In this document: positions 50,218 through 59,713 of the stretch, one piece after another
How the letters are laid out: every line of letters begins with the position of its first letter
Position numbering within the stretch: position 1 is the stretch's first letter
Source: Prostheceraeus crozeri
Taxonomy: Eukaryota > Platyhelminthes > Polycladida > Euryleptidae
Assembly (NCBI GenBank): GCA_907163375.1
Contig: CAJQUW010000533.1
Location: 310,001 to 374,000, forward strand
Direction of reading: 5' to 3'
Length of the DNA stretch: 64,000 nucleotides
Position numbers and translations under genes: made by a program
The notes under the pieces: generated by a model
What the model saw: only the letters and a program-made list of their open reading frames with translations
What the model was told of the DNA's origin: nothing
Database searches by the model: none

Positions 50218-51443
50218 TGGTCAACAATGACAAAAATAAAAAGTTCCACATTAAAATGTGTGTATGCGGCCGAATTAACCGCCGAGACGGTCTCAAGGAC
50301 CACATCAAGAAGGCAGGGGCCGACCACATGGTTATCCTGAGTAGGGTTGCCTGTGTGAAGTGCAGGGTGCTGTTGGTTGTTGGGCAGGAGGCCGAGTTTT
50401 ATTTGAGGCATGGTGAGTGCACAGGAGGGTTGGTGACCGATTTGAGATTTGTGGAGTTGATGAATGCTGAGAAGGAGCGAATGTTGGGGAAAGAGGGCAA
50501 GAATGTTGTTGAGAATGCTAGTGGGAATGTTGTTGAGAATGCTAGTGGGAATGCTGTGGAGAATGCTAGTGGGAATGCTGTGGAGAATGAGGTAGAGAAT
50601 GCTGTGGCCGGTTTGAAGGCTGACAAGTGGCGGAAGAGAGTGTTTGAGAGTGATGATGAGGATGATGTGGATTTGGATAGGGAGCGAGTGAGGAAGTGTG
50701 TGAGGAAGTTGAGCTCTTCATCGTCGGAGGTATCCAATATTGTTATTAGCGACCCCCCGAAGAGCTCATCTTCCCCAATAGTGAAGGGTGGTGGGGTACG
50801 GAAGCAGTCGGCGCGGTGGGATGAGGACATGGAAAAGAAGCATGTGTCGCAGCAAGCGGCACATGCTTTGTTGGTAGATCGCTACGAAAGTTTGAAGAAG
50901 GTGAATGAGAGAACGTTGAGTGAGTTGAGTGAGCTGAAAATGAAGGAGGTGAAATGTAAGGAGGTGGCAGATGAGAATATCCGTATGAGGCGTGTTGTGA
51001 AAGAGTTGAAGGAGAATGTGCGAGTGTTGGAAGACAAGAATGATGAGTGTGAGAAGAGGGCGAGTGCTGCGGAGAGGAGAATGGGAGAGGCAGAAGCGAA
51101 GTTTGAGGAGATGATGAAGGAGATGAGTGTGTTGAGAGCGAGGAATGTTGAGTTGGAGAGGACTGTGGCTCGGCGGGGTGATGAGAGGCAGGCGTGTGAG
51201 AAGTTGGAGCGCATGAGGGATGAGTGGGAACGTGTGAATGAGGATCGTTTGTTTGAGTTCCACATCCCTATTCGGGATAACCATCTGGCCGGCGAAGTCC
51301 TCGTCAACCAAAGTCTGGACGAGAGCATAATCTGTTATAATGGCCATTCGAGTAAGAAATGCCTCCAAGCAACTCTATGTATGCGCGGGCATCTGCACAA
51401 ATTTTCAATCAGGAAGCCCGCGAGACTGCCTAAGGATGACTAA
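50218..51443 (+). CDS. Zinc-binding coiled-coil protein, element 2
   Basis: 409 residues from ATG 50218 (MVNNDKNKKFHIKMCVCGRI); an earlier ATG at 50160 lies inside the predicted leader intron. N-terminal Cys/His block (CVCG, DHIKKAGADH, CVKCRVLL, YLRHGEC), a tandem NASGN(A/V)VE repeat (24-bp DNA unit, about 50505-50590), an acidic/Ser region, a coiled coil of about 130 residues (LSELKMKEVKCKEVADENIR; VKELKENVRVLEDKNDECEK) and a C-terminal FHIPIRDNHLAGEVL segment. Related to the broken gene of element 1. Possibly an early regulator; family unknown. Confidence 0.7.
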
Positions 51444-51447
51444 CTTG

Positions 51448-51507
51448 GTAAGTGAAAAGCAAATAAGATAGTATATCCTGTTCTAATACATATCATTTTC
51501 ATTGCAG
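51448..51507 (+). other. Predicted short 3' intron, element 2
   Basis: GTAAGT donor right after the stop codon region and TTTTCATTGCAG acceptor, 60 bp. An intron after the stop would normally provoke mRNA decay; its conservation in both elements suggests an alternative C-terminus or a role in export. Confidence 0.5.
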
Positions 51508-51540
51508 ATCTTTGCCTGCCTTCACCACCCCATCAATTCA

Positions 51541-51677
51541 CTCCCGAGAACGAACCATCGGCTCTCTTAAGGGCCACCTAGGGGCAAGACATGATAGAAC
51601 CTCCTCGCGGTTTGCCCTGGGCAGTCTTCGGACTGGCGAATACTATCATTAAGTTGAATCTGCTATCAGTCAACTTG
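51541..51677 (+). ncRNA. Structured cassette 1 of element 2
   Basis: Stem-loop GGCTCTCTTAAGGGCC (51560-51575) then ACC; closing helix ATGATAG (51591) / CTATCAT (51643); inner AACCTCCTCGCGGTT and the UUCG hairpin CAGTCTTCGGACTG; last hairpin AAGTTGA-ATCTGCTATCAG-TCAACTT. Placed between the first left-arm gene and the TATA box (51701) of the MQTPN gene. Confidence 0.65.
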
Positions 51678-51700
51678 AACGTTGCGTCGCGTTAGAGGGG

Positions 51701-51708
51701 TATATAAA
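51701..51708 (+). promoter_or_regulatory. TATA box, MQTPN gene of element 2
   Basis: GAGGGGTATATAAACCACTG, 39 bp before the ATG; nearly identical to 11876 of element 1. Confidence 0.8.
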
Positions 51709-51739
51709 CCACTGCCTCTCATTTCATTTCATTTCAATC

Positions 51740-52006
51740 ATGCAGACGCCGAACAGTCAAGTCAGCTCTCCTCGCGGACCGCAGTTAAGGCCGCGAAATT
51801 TATTTGAGGAGTTTGTCAGGCTAGAGGAGCAAGACAGAGTTTTTAATAATCTTGCTCGGATTGGCAATCCGATGACAGCAACTGCTGTCAATCCAACGGA
51901 ATGGCGCTACATTCCACTTTCTAGCCATGTGCCAGTTAGTGTGGAAGTCGACAGTGCTACCAAAGAGAGAGTCAAAGACTCTCTCAGCAGAATTGGTAGG
52001 GTGTAA
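51740..52006 (+). CDS. MQTPN small protein, element 2
   Basis: 88 residues, open. MQTPNSQVSSPRGPQLRPRN, EEQDRVFNNLARIGNP, EWRYIPLSSHVPVS and ERVKDSLSRIGRV line up with the element-1 copy (11921). Short, charged, no membrane segment. It has its own TATA box and is followed 30 bp later by cassette 2. Function unknown. Confidence 0.75.
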   Translation: MQTPNSQVSSPRGPQLRPRNLFEEFVRLEEQDRVFNNLARIGNPMTATAVNPTEWRYIPLSSHVPVSVEVDSATKERVKDSLSRIGRV

Positions 52007-52012
52007 GATGAC

Positions 52013-52159
52013 GTTACTCCCGAGAACGAACCATCGGCTCTCTTAAGGGCCACCTAGGGGCAAGACATGATAGAACCTCCTCGCGGTTTGCCCTGGGCAG
52101 TCTTCGGACTGGCGAATACTATCATTAAGTTGAATCTGCTATCAGTCAACTTGAACATT
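52013..52159 (+). ncRNA. Structured cassette 2 of element 2
   Basis: Near-identical to cassette 1: stem-loop GGCTCTCTTAAGGGCC at 52036-52051, closing helix ATGATAG 52067 / CTATCAT 52119, UUCG hairpin, and final hairpin ending TCAACTT. Directly after the MQTPN gene. Confidence 0.65.
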
Positions 52160-52224
52160 ATGCAGTCGATTGCTATCCCTGAAGCATTCTGATTCGCTGT
52201 TGAGCAATTCATTGTTGAAAACCC

Positions 52225-52232
52225 TATATAAG
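52225..52232 (+). promoter_or_regulatory. TATA box, VPDAP gene of element 2
   Basis: ACCCTATATAAGCTAG, 48 bp before the ATG at 52273. Confidence 0.75.
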
Positions 52233-52272
52233 CTAGAAGATTGTAGCGCTTCTCATTCAATTTGAAGTCACG

Positions 52273-52527
52273 ATGGAAGCGACATCTGCCGACAACATTC
52301 CCGTCTTCACCGATGAAGACAACGGCATTCCCGAGTTCGTCATCCTCGACGAGTGGGATGAGGAGGATGAGAAGAAGGGGAAGATCAAGAGGATCGTTTG
52401 GACGGATGAGGTATGGACTCCAAATACCACTCGCATCCGAAAGGTGCCAGATGCACCAGTACGACCTCGGCGGTATAGGGTCTATGACAACCTAACCGTC
52501 ATACCCATTGACTATTCCAGTCAATAG
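52273..52527 (+). CDS. Small acidic VPDAP protein, element 2
   Basis: 84 residues, open. Acidic N-terminus (VFTDEDNGIPEFVILDEWDE), basic turn KKGKIKRIVWTDEVWTPN, then TTRIRKVPDAPVRPRRYRVY and a short end DNLTVIPIDYSSQ. Homologue of the leftward gene at 12866-13141 in element 1, here rightward. Followed 31 bp later by cassette 3. Function unknown; composition suits a small interaction protein. Confidence 0.75.
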   Translation: MEATSADNIPVFTDEDNGIPEFVILDEWDEEDEKKGKIKRIVWTDEVWTPNTTRIRKVPDAPVRPRRYRVYDNLTVIPIDYSSQ

Positions 52528-52537
52528 TCAAATTCAC

Positions 52538-52685
52538 GTCCCCGAGAACGAACCATCGGCTCTCTTAAGGGCCACCATGGGGCAAGACATGATAGAACCT
52601 CCTCGCGGTTTGCCCTGGGCAGTCTTCGGACTGGCGAATACTATCATTAAGTTGAATCTGCCATCAGTCAACTTGAACGTTGCAA
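52538..52685 (+). ncRNA. Structured cassette 3 of element 2
   Basis: Stem-loop GGCTCTCTTAAGGGCC at 52558-52573, closing helix ATGATAG 52589 / CTATCAT 52641, same inner hairpins. It follows the VPDAP gene and is not followed by another rightward TATA box, which favours a 3'-end role over a promoter role. Confidence 0.65.
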
Positions 52686-52908
52686 ATGAAGTTCGGTGTA
52701 ATACTTCCTTTCGACGGGCGTTCCTGTAAAGGGCGGCGGTGAAACCCGTAGCTATGTATACCGCAAGGGACATTCGGCAATGGTCAATCTTGTTAAACCT
52801 CTCTGCGTCATGTTTGCAAGTGATTGCCTCTGTCTCAACGTAGTATGCATTCGCGTCAGGGCGACATTTAGCCAACTGTCGAAGGTTGCCTAAAACTTTC
52901 CATTGCAT
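52680..52908 (-). CDS. Weak leftward small gene, element 2
   Basis: From MQWKVLGNLRQLAKCRPDAN (ATG 52908) through HDAERFNKIDHCRMSLAVYI to ALYRNARRKEVLHRTSF. The frame continues into cassette 3. Matches a leftward reading of element 1 at 12340-12560 in patches (NLRQ.A, LYRN). Could be a real small gene or an accident of conserved DNA; no function. Confidence 0.3.
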
Positions 52909-53057
52909 ACGTTATGAGAACCATGAGTTCTACCTGTCTCTATCAATGAGACGAATTGATGAATGGAATGAAATGGGAGGACACTCACGCGCCACACGCA
53001 ACATAACACACTTCTCTCTTCCGTAGTCTAACAAGCTCTTTACACATGGATCGCAGT

Positions 53058-53186
53058 CGATTGCTATCCCTGTATCAGAAGTGTAAGCTATCTTAATTTA
53101 TTTGACACTATTTCATATACCTCGATTGCTATCCCTGTATCAGAAGTGTAAGCTATCTTAATTTATTTGACACTATTTCATCTACC
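53058..53186. repeat. Tandem duplication of a 65-bp unit
   Basis: CGATTGCTATCCCTGTATCA, GAAGTGTAAGCTATCTTAAT and TTATTTGACACTATTTCAT occur twice in a row (53058 and 53123). The 20-bp start GCAGTCGATTGCTATCCCTG also occurs alone at about 52160. Lies in the roughly 430-bp gene-free stretch between two leftward genes, where nothing else is seen. Confidence 0.85.
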
Positions 53187-53338
53187 ATCATCGTCCATAT
53201 GAAATGTTTTAAGATTTACAAGTTAGACTAAGCGTGCTACTATTTCCAAATGAAAAAGTATACATGGTTAAATTATTCACTAAAGCCCCATTCAAGTAAG
53301 TCAGTATGAAAGCAAAGATAATACGAAATAAACATTTA

Positions 53339-53776
53339 TTATGGCATGTATTTCAAAAGGTCTTCATCGTCAATATCGTCCCAGAGTCTGACTTCACATA
53401 GATCACAAAAACAGTTGAGCTGCTTTAAACGTTCTTCTGCAGCGTCCCTCACTTTCTCAATGTACGCCCACTCCGCCACGGTTCGCGGTTGGGAGTTAGG
53501 GGTGTACCACTCCCATATTTGATGCAAGTGCGACTTGCTGGTCATCTCCATCACCCCTTCGGCATCATATTGTAAATATTTCCACCGTATGCCTGTTAGG
53601 TCGGGCAACTCCTCTTCATCATCCTCCGATAATGATAACTTTCGTATATTGTCGAGATTGCATGTCTTCTCCACCTTCGCCTTTCTTGGTGCATTTGGTG
53701 TAACGAGCACCTTTGCTGATGTACATGGAGAGGAGAACTCCAATGCGGTATTTGGTGTTGTTGGAGGACTTGTCAT
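53339..53776 (-). CDS. Conserved small protein divergent from PolB, element 2
   Basis: 145 residues from ATG 53776. Thr/Pro-rich start, APRKAKVEKTCNLDNIRKLS, then GIRWKYLQYDAEGV, WEWYTPNSQPRTVAEWAYIE and EERLKQLNCFCDLCEVRLWD. Homologue of 13681-14079. The stop TAA runs into AATAAA, so the poly(A) signal overlaps the end of the gene. The divergent promoter region with PolB is about 220 bp and holds the PolB TATA box. Confidence 0.75.
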   Translation of the reverse strand: MTSPPTTPNTALEFSSPCTSAKVLVTPNAPRKAKVEKTCNLDNIRKLSLSEDDEEELPDLTGIRWKYLQYDAEGVMEMTSKSHLHQIWEWYTPNSQPRTVAEWAYIEKVRDAAEERLKQLNCFCDLCEVRLWDDIDDEDLLKYMP

Positions 53777-53889
53777 GTTGTCTTTGAAATGCTGACTTTG
53801 AATAATGATAACTTTAACATTTTTCTAATTCTTAAGTATACACAAGCAGCCAATCAGAATGAACATCCAATGAATGAAGAGAATGAAAG

Positions 53890-53897
53890 TATATAAG
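53890..53897 (+). promoter_or_regulatory. TATA box of PolB, element 2
   Basis: GAAAGTATATAAGCAAAGTG, about 112 bp before the ATG at 54002. Confidence 0.7.
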
Positions 53898-54001
53898 CAA
53901 AGTGACATTCAGGTCATTTCATTTAATCTGTGAATCATACAAGTGACGAACGCACGATCTCTCTCTTTGACTATTATTCTGTCTGATCATATTTCATTAA
54001 A

Positions 54002-57000
54002 ATGGTAAGTTAAAGATTTCCTCTCTCATCTCCCTCAAACGTGTGACTAATAGCATCTTCCTCAATTTCAGGCATCAACTTCATCACCAACGCCCTCTCT
54101 TCTCGAGGAAAGTTTAGAGTTATTGAGTCAAGGTAGGTTGTAACACTACACTGAGGCTTGAACAGAGATGAAAGAATGATTTCTCTTTCAGGTGATGTGA
54201 GTTCCAGCTCAGGACTCTCGCGGCAAGGCAACGAGTGGGAATGTGCCGACTGCGGACATATGTTTACAAGGAAGCACAGTCTCCTTCGACACATCAAACA
54301 ACGTGTGTGTCAACGCAAAGCGGCGTCAATCTCCGGAGGTGAAGTTGATTCTGACGATGACATCTCCTTTCCTTGCGATTTGTGCCCTCTTTCTTTTGAT
54401 AGTCACTTTCAGCGATCTTCGCACAGACTTCAACACACGCATGCAAATGATCACTACACCAACGGTACCTCTACCATCTCCCTCATTAATGTTTCACACA
54501 ATAATTTAGTACGCGACTACTGCATGGAGTCCAATACTCAAATAGTAGATTTTCCTGAGTGGCTCCTTCAAAATTCTAACATTATCGAAGCGCTCTTCAA
54601 CAATTTAGACAATTTTAGAATGAAGGCCCTCATCTACCTCAAACTAAAATATATTAAGATAGATTTTCAAACGGGTCAAGTGACGGAGAGAATACAGTTT
54701 CATGTTCCTTCCTCTTCCGCAACCGAAGTTGTAGACTGCGAGTCTTGGCTAAATTTTCACATTCAATGTTTAAAATCAAATGTAGATAAATTCAATGAAC
54801 GCGACAGCGCTCTCATTTTTGATGGTGTGGACTCAGCCATATTCAAAATTTCCCTATTAGAAAGTCATGCAGCTCGAGGCACATTTAAACTACCAAAAAC
54901 GTTGTATAATAAGAAAGCTGTCATCAATGTCGATTGTAAATCACAGTGTTTCAAATATGCAGTCCTATCCATCCTTCACTATAATGATATCAACGCGAAT
55001 CGAAATCATACCTATAGCTATAGACAGTGGGAGGATGAACTAGACTTTGAAGGTTGTGATAGTAACAACATGAAAATCAAAGATGTAGAAACGTTCGAAA
55101 AACATAATCAGATTAAAATTGTCGTTCACGTGTGGGAGAAGGGGTTGAAGGGTGCCCGCTATAATTCACGTTCAACTTGTTATGAACGTGTAGTCAACCT
55201 CTTATTAGTAAAACAAGATGATAGCGAGGAATGGCACTACTGTGGTATTCCCAAAATCTCTCGCTTGTACACTCACTTGGGGCACTCTAAAAGAGGTGAA
55301 CATTTTGTATGCGACCGCTGCATCCGCTCCTTTTGGAGTAAAGATAAATTTGAAACTCACTATGAATGGTGCAAGCGAGGTAAATTACAAATGGAACGCA
55401 TGCCCAAAGATAAAATATTTTCACATAGGGATAATGGTGACGAATTAAGTCCCCTGCGTATCATTTACGCAGACATAGAATGCTACATTGATGATATCAT
55501 CCACAAGCCAGCAGCCATATCCTGCTATGAAGTATGGCATGACCACTTTAGGAATAGACAAAACAAAATGCATACTTGGCAAGGTGAAGATTGTATTTCA
55601 AAATTTCTAGAATTTCTCGATAAAGCTGCTAAATTTCAACAATCATATGATTCCCAATTGCAGCGTAAGTCACTACATATGTCAGATGAAGACAAACAGA
55701 AATTTGAAAGTTGCACATCGTGCCCTAAATGTCATAAAACGTTTGATGATGATAAAATTAAGAAAGTGCGTGATCATGATCACATCACTGGTAAATTTAG
55801 AAACGCACTCTGCTCCAAATGTAACTTTTCACTTAGGTTGAGACGTCGTGTACTACCCGTCATTTTTCATAACTTTAAGGGCTATGACAGTCATATGCTC
55901 ATAAAAGGAGGGTTGAGCCAGATGAAATCGTGGCAGTTCAATGTTATAGCACAAACGAGAGAAAAATTCATGGCAATGACAGCAAAAGTACCAGTAGATA
56001 AAACTAAAGAAAATAAGACAGTCTTCTTCGAAATAAAATTTTTAGATTCATTTCAATTCATGTCAGCGTCACTAGCTTCTCTCGTTCGAAATCTCAAGTT
56101 TCTTCCCCATAGTCAAACTTTGAAGAAACACTATCCAAACTTAACGGATGACATGATCACTCGCAAAGGAGTCTTTCCCTATGCGTATTTTAGCTCAATG
56201 TCTAAACTAAATGAAACAACCCTTCCTTCCATTGACAAATTCAAAAACGATTTGACGGGTGAAGATTGTCCAGTAGAGGACTATGAACATGCTCAAGAGG
56301 CATGGTTAAAATTTAATTGTAAAACGTTTGGCGATTATATGATCGCTTACTTAGAATTAGATGTCATTTTGCTGGCTGATGTCTTTCAGGAATTTCGACG
56401 AGTGGCATTAGAAGAAGACAAATTAGATCCTATCCACTTTGTCAGTCTACCAGCCATGTCCTTTAAATCAGCCTTTAAAATGACTGGTGAGACCATTCAT
56501 CTCTTACAAGACCCGGAGATGTATAATATATTTGAGCGCGGAATACGCGGTGGTCTCACATTTGTAAATAAACATCATATAAAATCTAAAACAGTAGGTG
56601 ATGATCATATCCACCTAAAGTACTATGACCAAAATAATTTATATGGCAGTTCACTGTCTAAACCACTACCTCATTCCGAGTTTAGTTGGTTAAATCAAGA
56701 TGAGCTTGAGTATTACTCCAACCCTTCAAACATACTGAAGATTCCAGATGAAGGTGATTGGGGATATTATTTTGAAGTGGATTTGATTTATCCAAATAGC
56801 ATTAAAAATAAAACTGCTGATTTCCCACTCGCACCTGAATCTGGCGAAGTGACTGAAGATATGTTTTCACCATTCATGTCACAATTTCATAATAACTTAA
56901 CAGAGTGTGGACAGCCAAGGTACAAACCATGCCGCAAACTTTTACTCACCCAATATGATAAGAAAAATTATCTCGTACACTTCTGCATATTAAAATTCTA

Positions 57001-57997
57001 TTTAGAAATGGGCATGCTTCTAAAGTCAGTTCACCGCATTATCAAATTTAGACAGAAAGCCTTCCTCAAACCCTACATAGATAGTAACAGTCAAAAACGT
57101 GCACTCGCCCAAAATAATTTTGAAAAGGATTTTTATAAATATAAGAATAACAGTCTATTCGGAAAGACCATGGAGGATGTTAGAAAACGTATGAATTACA
57201 AACTAGTCGTTAATGAACAAAAATATCACAAATTGACCTCATCACCTCTTTTCATTGATAGAGACATCATCGATGAGGATCTTGTAGGTGTTAAAATGAT
57301 TAAATCAGAAGTTGAGTTGTGCAAACCCATCTATATTGGGCAAGCCGTTTTAGATTATTCCAAGCTTGAAATGTATCAACTCTTCTACAAAATATTAAAA
57401 CCATGCCCTCTCGTAAAAGAGGTTCGCTTGCTGGGTGGTGATACAGATAGTTTCTTTTTAGGAATTACCACTCAAAAAGATTTAAATTTTAATGAAGTAG
57501 GTAAGTCATTAGAAAAATATTTCGACACATCTAACTACAATCCCACTCATCCACTCTATTCCATACAGAATAAAGCCAAACTTGGTTGATTTAAGGATGA
57601 AACAGCAGGAAAGGAAATAGATGAAATGATTCTCCTCCGTCCTAAAATGTATTCCATGAAACTAAAAGAATGTGCAGATAGTATTAAGCGTGCTAAAGGT
57701 ATATCAAAATCCATTGTTCATAAAATGAAACATCGGTCCTATAAGAAGGCCTATAAAAATAAAACTATAACGTTTGTCAATATGACAATCTTAAAATCTC
57801 AAGTTCATACTGTGAAAACGTACACGTTCAAGAAACGAGCACTTTCAGCATGGGAGGATAAGAGGTGTTGGATAGGACATAACACATCTCTTCCACATGG
57901 ACATCCTAACAAACATACCTCCACCCAAAAGAATAAAACTCACGCTACCACATTCAGGAGATGTATTGACATAATCAACTGTAACTCAGTATTTTGA
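54002..57997 (+). CDS. Protein-primed family-B DNA polymerase, element 2
   Basis: ATG 54002-54004 is a one-codon exon; predicted introns 54005-54071 and 54133-54191 (GT-AG), then one long exon. Start MASTSSPTPSLLEESLELL. C2H2-like fingers (CADCGHMFTRKHSLLRHIKQ; FPCDLCPLSFDSHFQ; FVCDRCIRSFWSKDKFETHY), exonuclease motif IIYADIECYIDD, KVRDHDHITGKFRNALCSKC, then YDQNNLYGSSLSKPLP (motif A), NNSLFGKTMEDVRKRM (motif B), LLGGDTDSFFLGI (motif C). Replicates the element by protein priming, as known for Polintons. About one break toward the C-terminal end; otherwise whole. Confidence 0.9.
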
Positions 57998-58132
57998 TGT
58001 TGCTTTTTGTAGATATACATGGTTGTTTTATGTATCGCATGAGATCGTTTCTTCCTTGTGAATATATGCCTACAGTCAGCCCATTCCCCCTATATCTGTG
58101 AAAAGACTTTTTCATATACATATTTTTATTTC

Positions 58133-58138
58133 AATAAA
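58133..58138 (+). terminator. Poly(A) signal after PolB, element 2
   Basis: TATTTTTATTTCAATAAACA; the same few bases also give AATAAA-like signals on the minus strand for the converging gene at 58154. Confidence 0.65.
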
Positions 58139-58153
58139 CATATCACAATGACT

Positions 58154-59674
58154 TCACTTTGTTTTCCGAAACACTAAAGTTACGAGGGATTTATTATCTT
58201 TCACATGGATACACTCTTGTAAACCATTGGTAATTTTGATAGCAATAGAGGGTATAGTTTGTTTGACGACGGGATGATAGAAAATAGATTCAAACATCTT
58301 CTCGACTATTCCATATGAAGCGTCTTTATCATGAATGAAATCACGTAAAATGTATTCTTTTTTCTCGCCAACAGAAATAGGTAAAATCAAATCACTTTGA
58401 ATGTAAAGGTGCTGTTCATGTTTATCAAGTGTCATTGGTGTTTCTATACCAATCGTATGCGCAGCAGCAAACACAGTTTGTAGCATTGAAAAGCCAAAGA
58501 GTTTTTTCAAATTTTTACTCAATTGACATTGAATGTCATCACCCAGTTTCAGAACAACGCGTTGATTTTCAATTGAAAACGAAATGTGGTGTGTCTTTGC
58601 ATCATATTTACTTTTCATCACATGCTTCAACTTCTGTTGTATATAAGGATTTACTACATGAATGAAGCTTTCAACTGTATGATATAGACGCGGCATTATA
58701 TTGATAGCAACTTTAGATTCTTCATAAGACTGGTAAATTTTCTTGATGCGATCGCCATAGATGTCCACCCACCATTCATCATTAACTGAATTAGCTTTAG
58801 TGTGATATTCATGAGAAGCATACACCACACCGCTTCCAATAATAGGTGTATAATGTCTTACAAAATGACGCAAGGTTGGAGAGAAATAAACTGTAAGTTT
58901 GTCATTATATTTCTGAATAACCAACTTATTTTTGTCCGCCATAATTTTCTCTCCATACTTCTTACCCACAGTCTCATTCCATCGTTTTACTAACTCAATA
59001 AGTGATAAAGGTTGAACACCACGCTTTTTCAAAATGATGCGTTCTTCGCATTCTACAACATCTTCATCAAATATTTTAAATCTATAATGAAATTTGTTGA
59101 TTCGATTTGAATAAACTTTTTTAACATTTGCAGTAGCAATTGATGTTAGATGTAGTCCATGACCAAAACCAAGATGTGGATAGAATTCACTATCCAACCT
59201 CAGCGTAAGACCTTTAGTAAAAGAATGAAAGCGGAGGAACTGTCTCCCACTCCAATGATAGATAGTAAACTCATAAGCTTTCTGATTTTTATTCTTCATG
59301 ATGGAAGTATTACCACTGTTGAATGCCTTAATAATTTTCTCATTCCCAAATGGCTCATAAGAATCTGATTTTATCTGAATCCATTCATAGTTCCACTTTC
59401 CATCTGATGTTAAATTGTATGGGAACTGAAATGCATTATTCATCGTTATTCCATCATGGGTGCGAGGAGTCAATATCATTTCTTCCAAATCATTCACATT
59501 CTGAATATTGCTATCATAGCAAATACTAGAAACGCCAACCTCCCATTCACCTTCTAAATGCAGTGGGCGATTTAATTCTACTCGATAGTCTGATGGTTTA
59601 TTTTTGGGAAATTTATTCATAGAAGCATTACTGGGCAAGTAGATTAGAAACGAGTCCTTATTTTTACTTTCCAT
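58154..59674 (-). CDS. WEVGV structural protein 1, element 2
   Basis: 507 residues from the conserved ATG at 59674 (MESKNKDSFLIYLPSNASMN); the frame opens 10 codons earlier but element 1 lacks an ATG there. Landmarks: YRVELNRPLHLEGEWEVGVS, YNLTSDGKWNYEWIQ, FLRFHSFTKGLTLRLDSEFY, a middle RWNETVGKKYGEKIM and a C-terminal jelly-roll-like beta pattern. This class is frequent in animal Polintons and is thought to be structural (PX/PY type); no enzyme motif. Converges with PolB. Confidence 0.7.
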   Translation of the reverse strand: MESKNKDSFLIYLPSNASMNKFPKNKPSDYRVELNRPLHLEGEWEVGVSSICYDSNIQNVNDLEEMILTPRTHDGITMNNAFQFPYNLTSDGKWNYEWIQIKSDSYEPFGNEKIIKAFNSGNTSIMKNKNQKAYEFTIYHWSGRQFLRFHSFTKGLTLRLDSEFYPHLGFGHGLHLTSIATANVKKVYSNRINKFHYRFKIFDEDVVECEERIILKKRGVQPLSLIELVKRWNETVGKKYGEKIMADKNKLVIQKYNDKLTVYFSPTLRHFVRHYTPIIGSGVVYASHEYHTKANSVNDEWWVDIYGDRIKKIYQSYEESKVAINIMPRLYHTVESFIHVVNPYIQQKLKHVMKSKYDAKTHHISFSIENQRVVLKLGDDIQCQLSKNLKKLFGFSMLQTVFAAAHTIGIETPMTLDKHEQHLYIQSDLILPISVGEKKEYILRDFIHDKDASYGIVEKMFESIFYHPVVKQTIPSIAIKITNGLQECIHVKDNKSLVTLVFRKTK

Positions 59675-59713
59675 ATTATTCACATTGGAAAAACATATTA
59701 GCATACTTTTGCA

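Noticed and set aside
50399-51368. Long leftward open frames opposite the coiled-coil gene of element 2
   Set aside because: Ser/Phe/Leu-rich antisense of a Glu/Lys-rich coiled coil, a known source of long antisense frames; no homologue in element 1.
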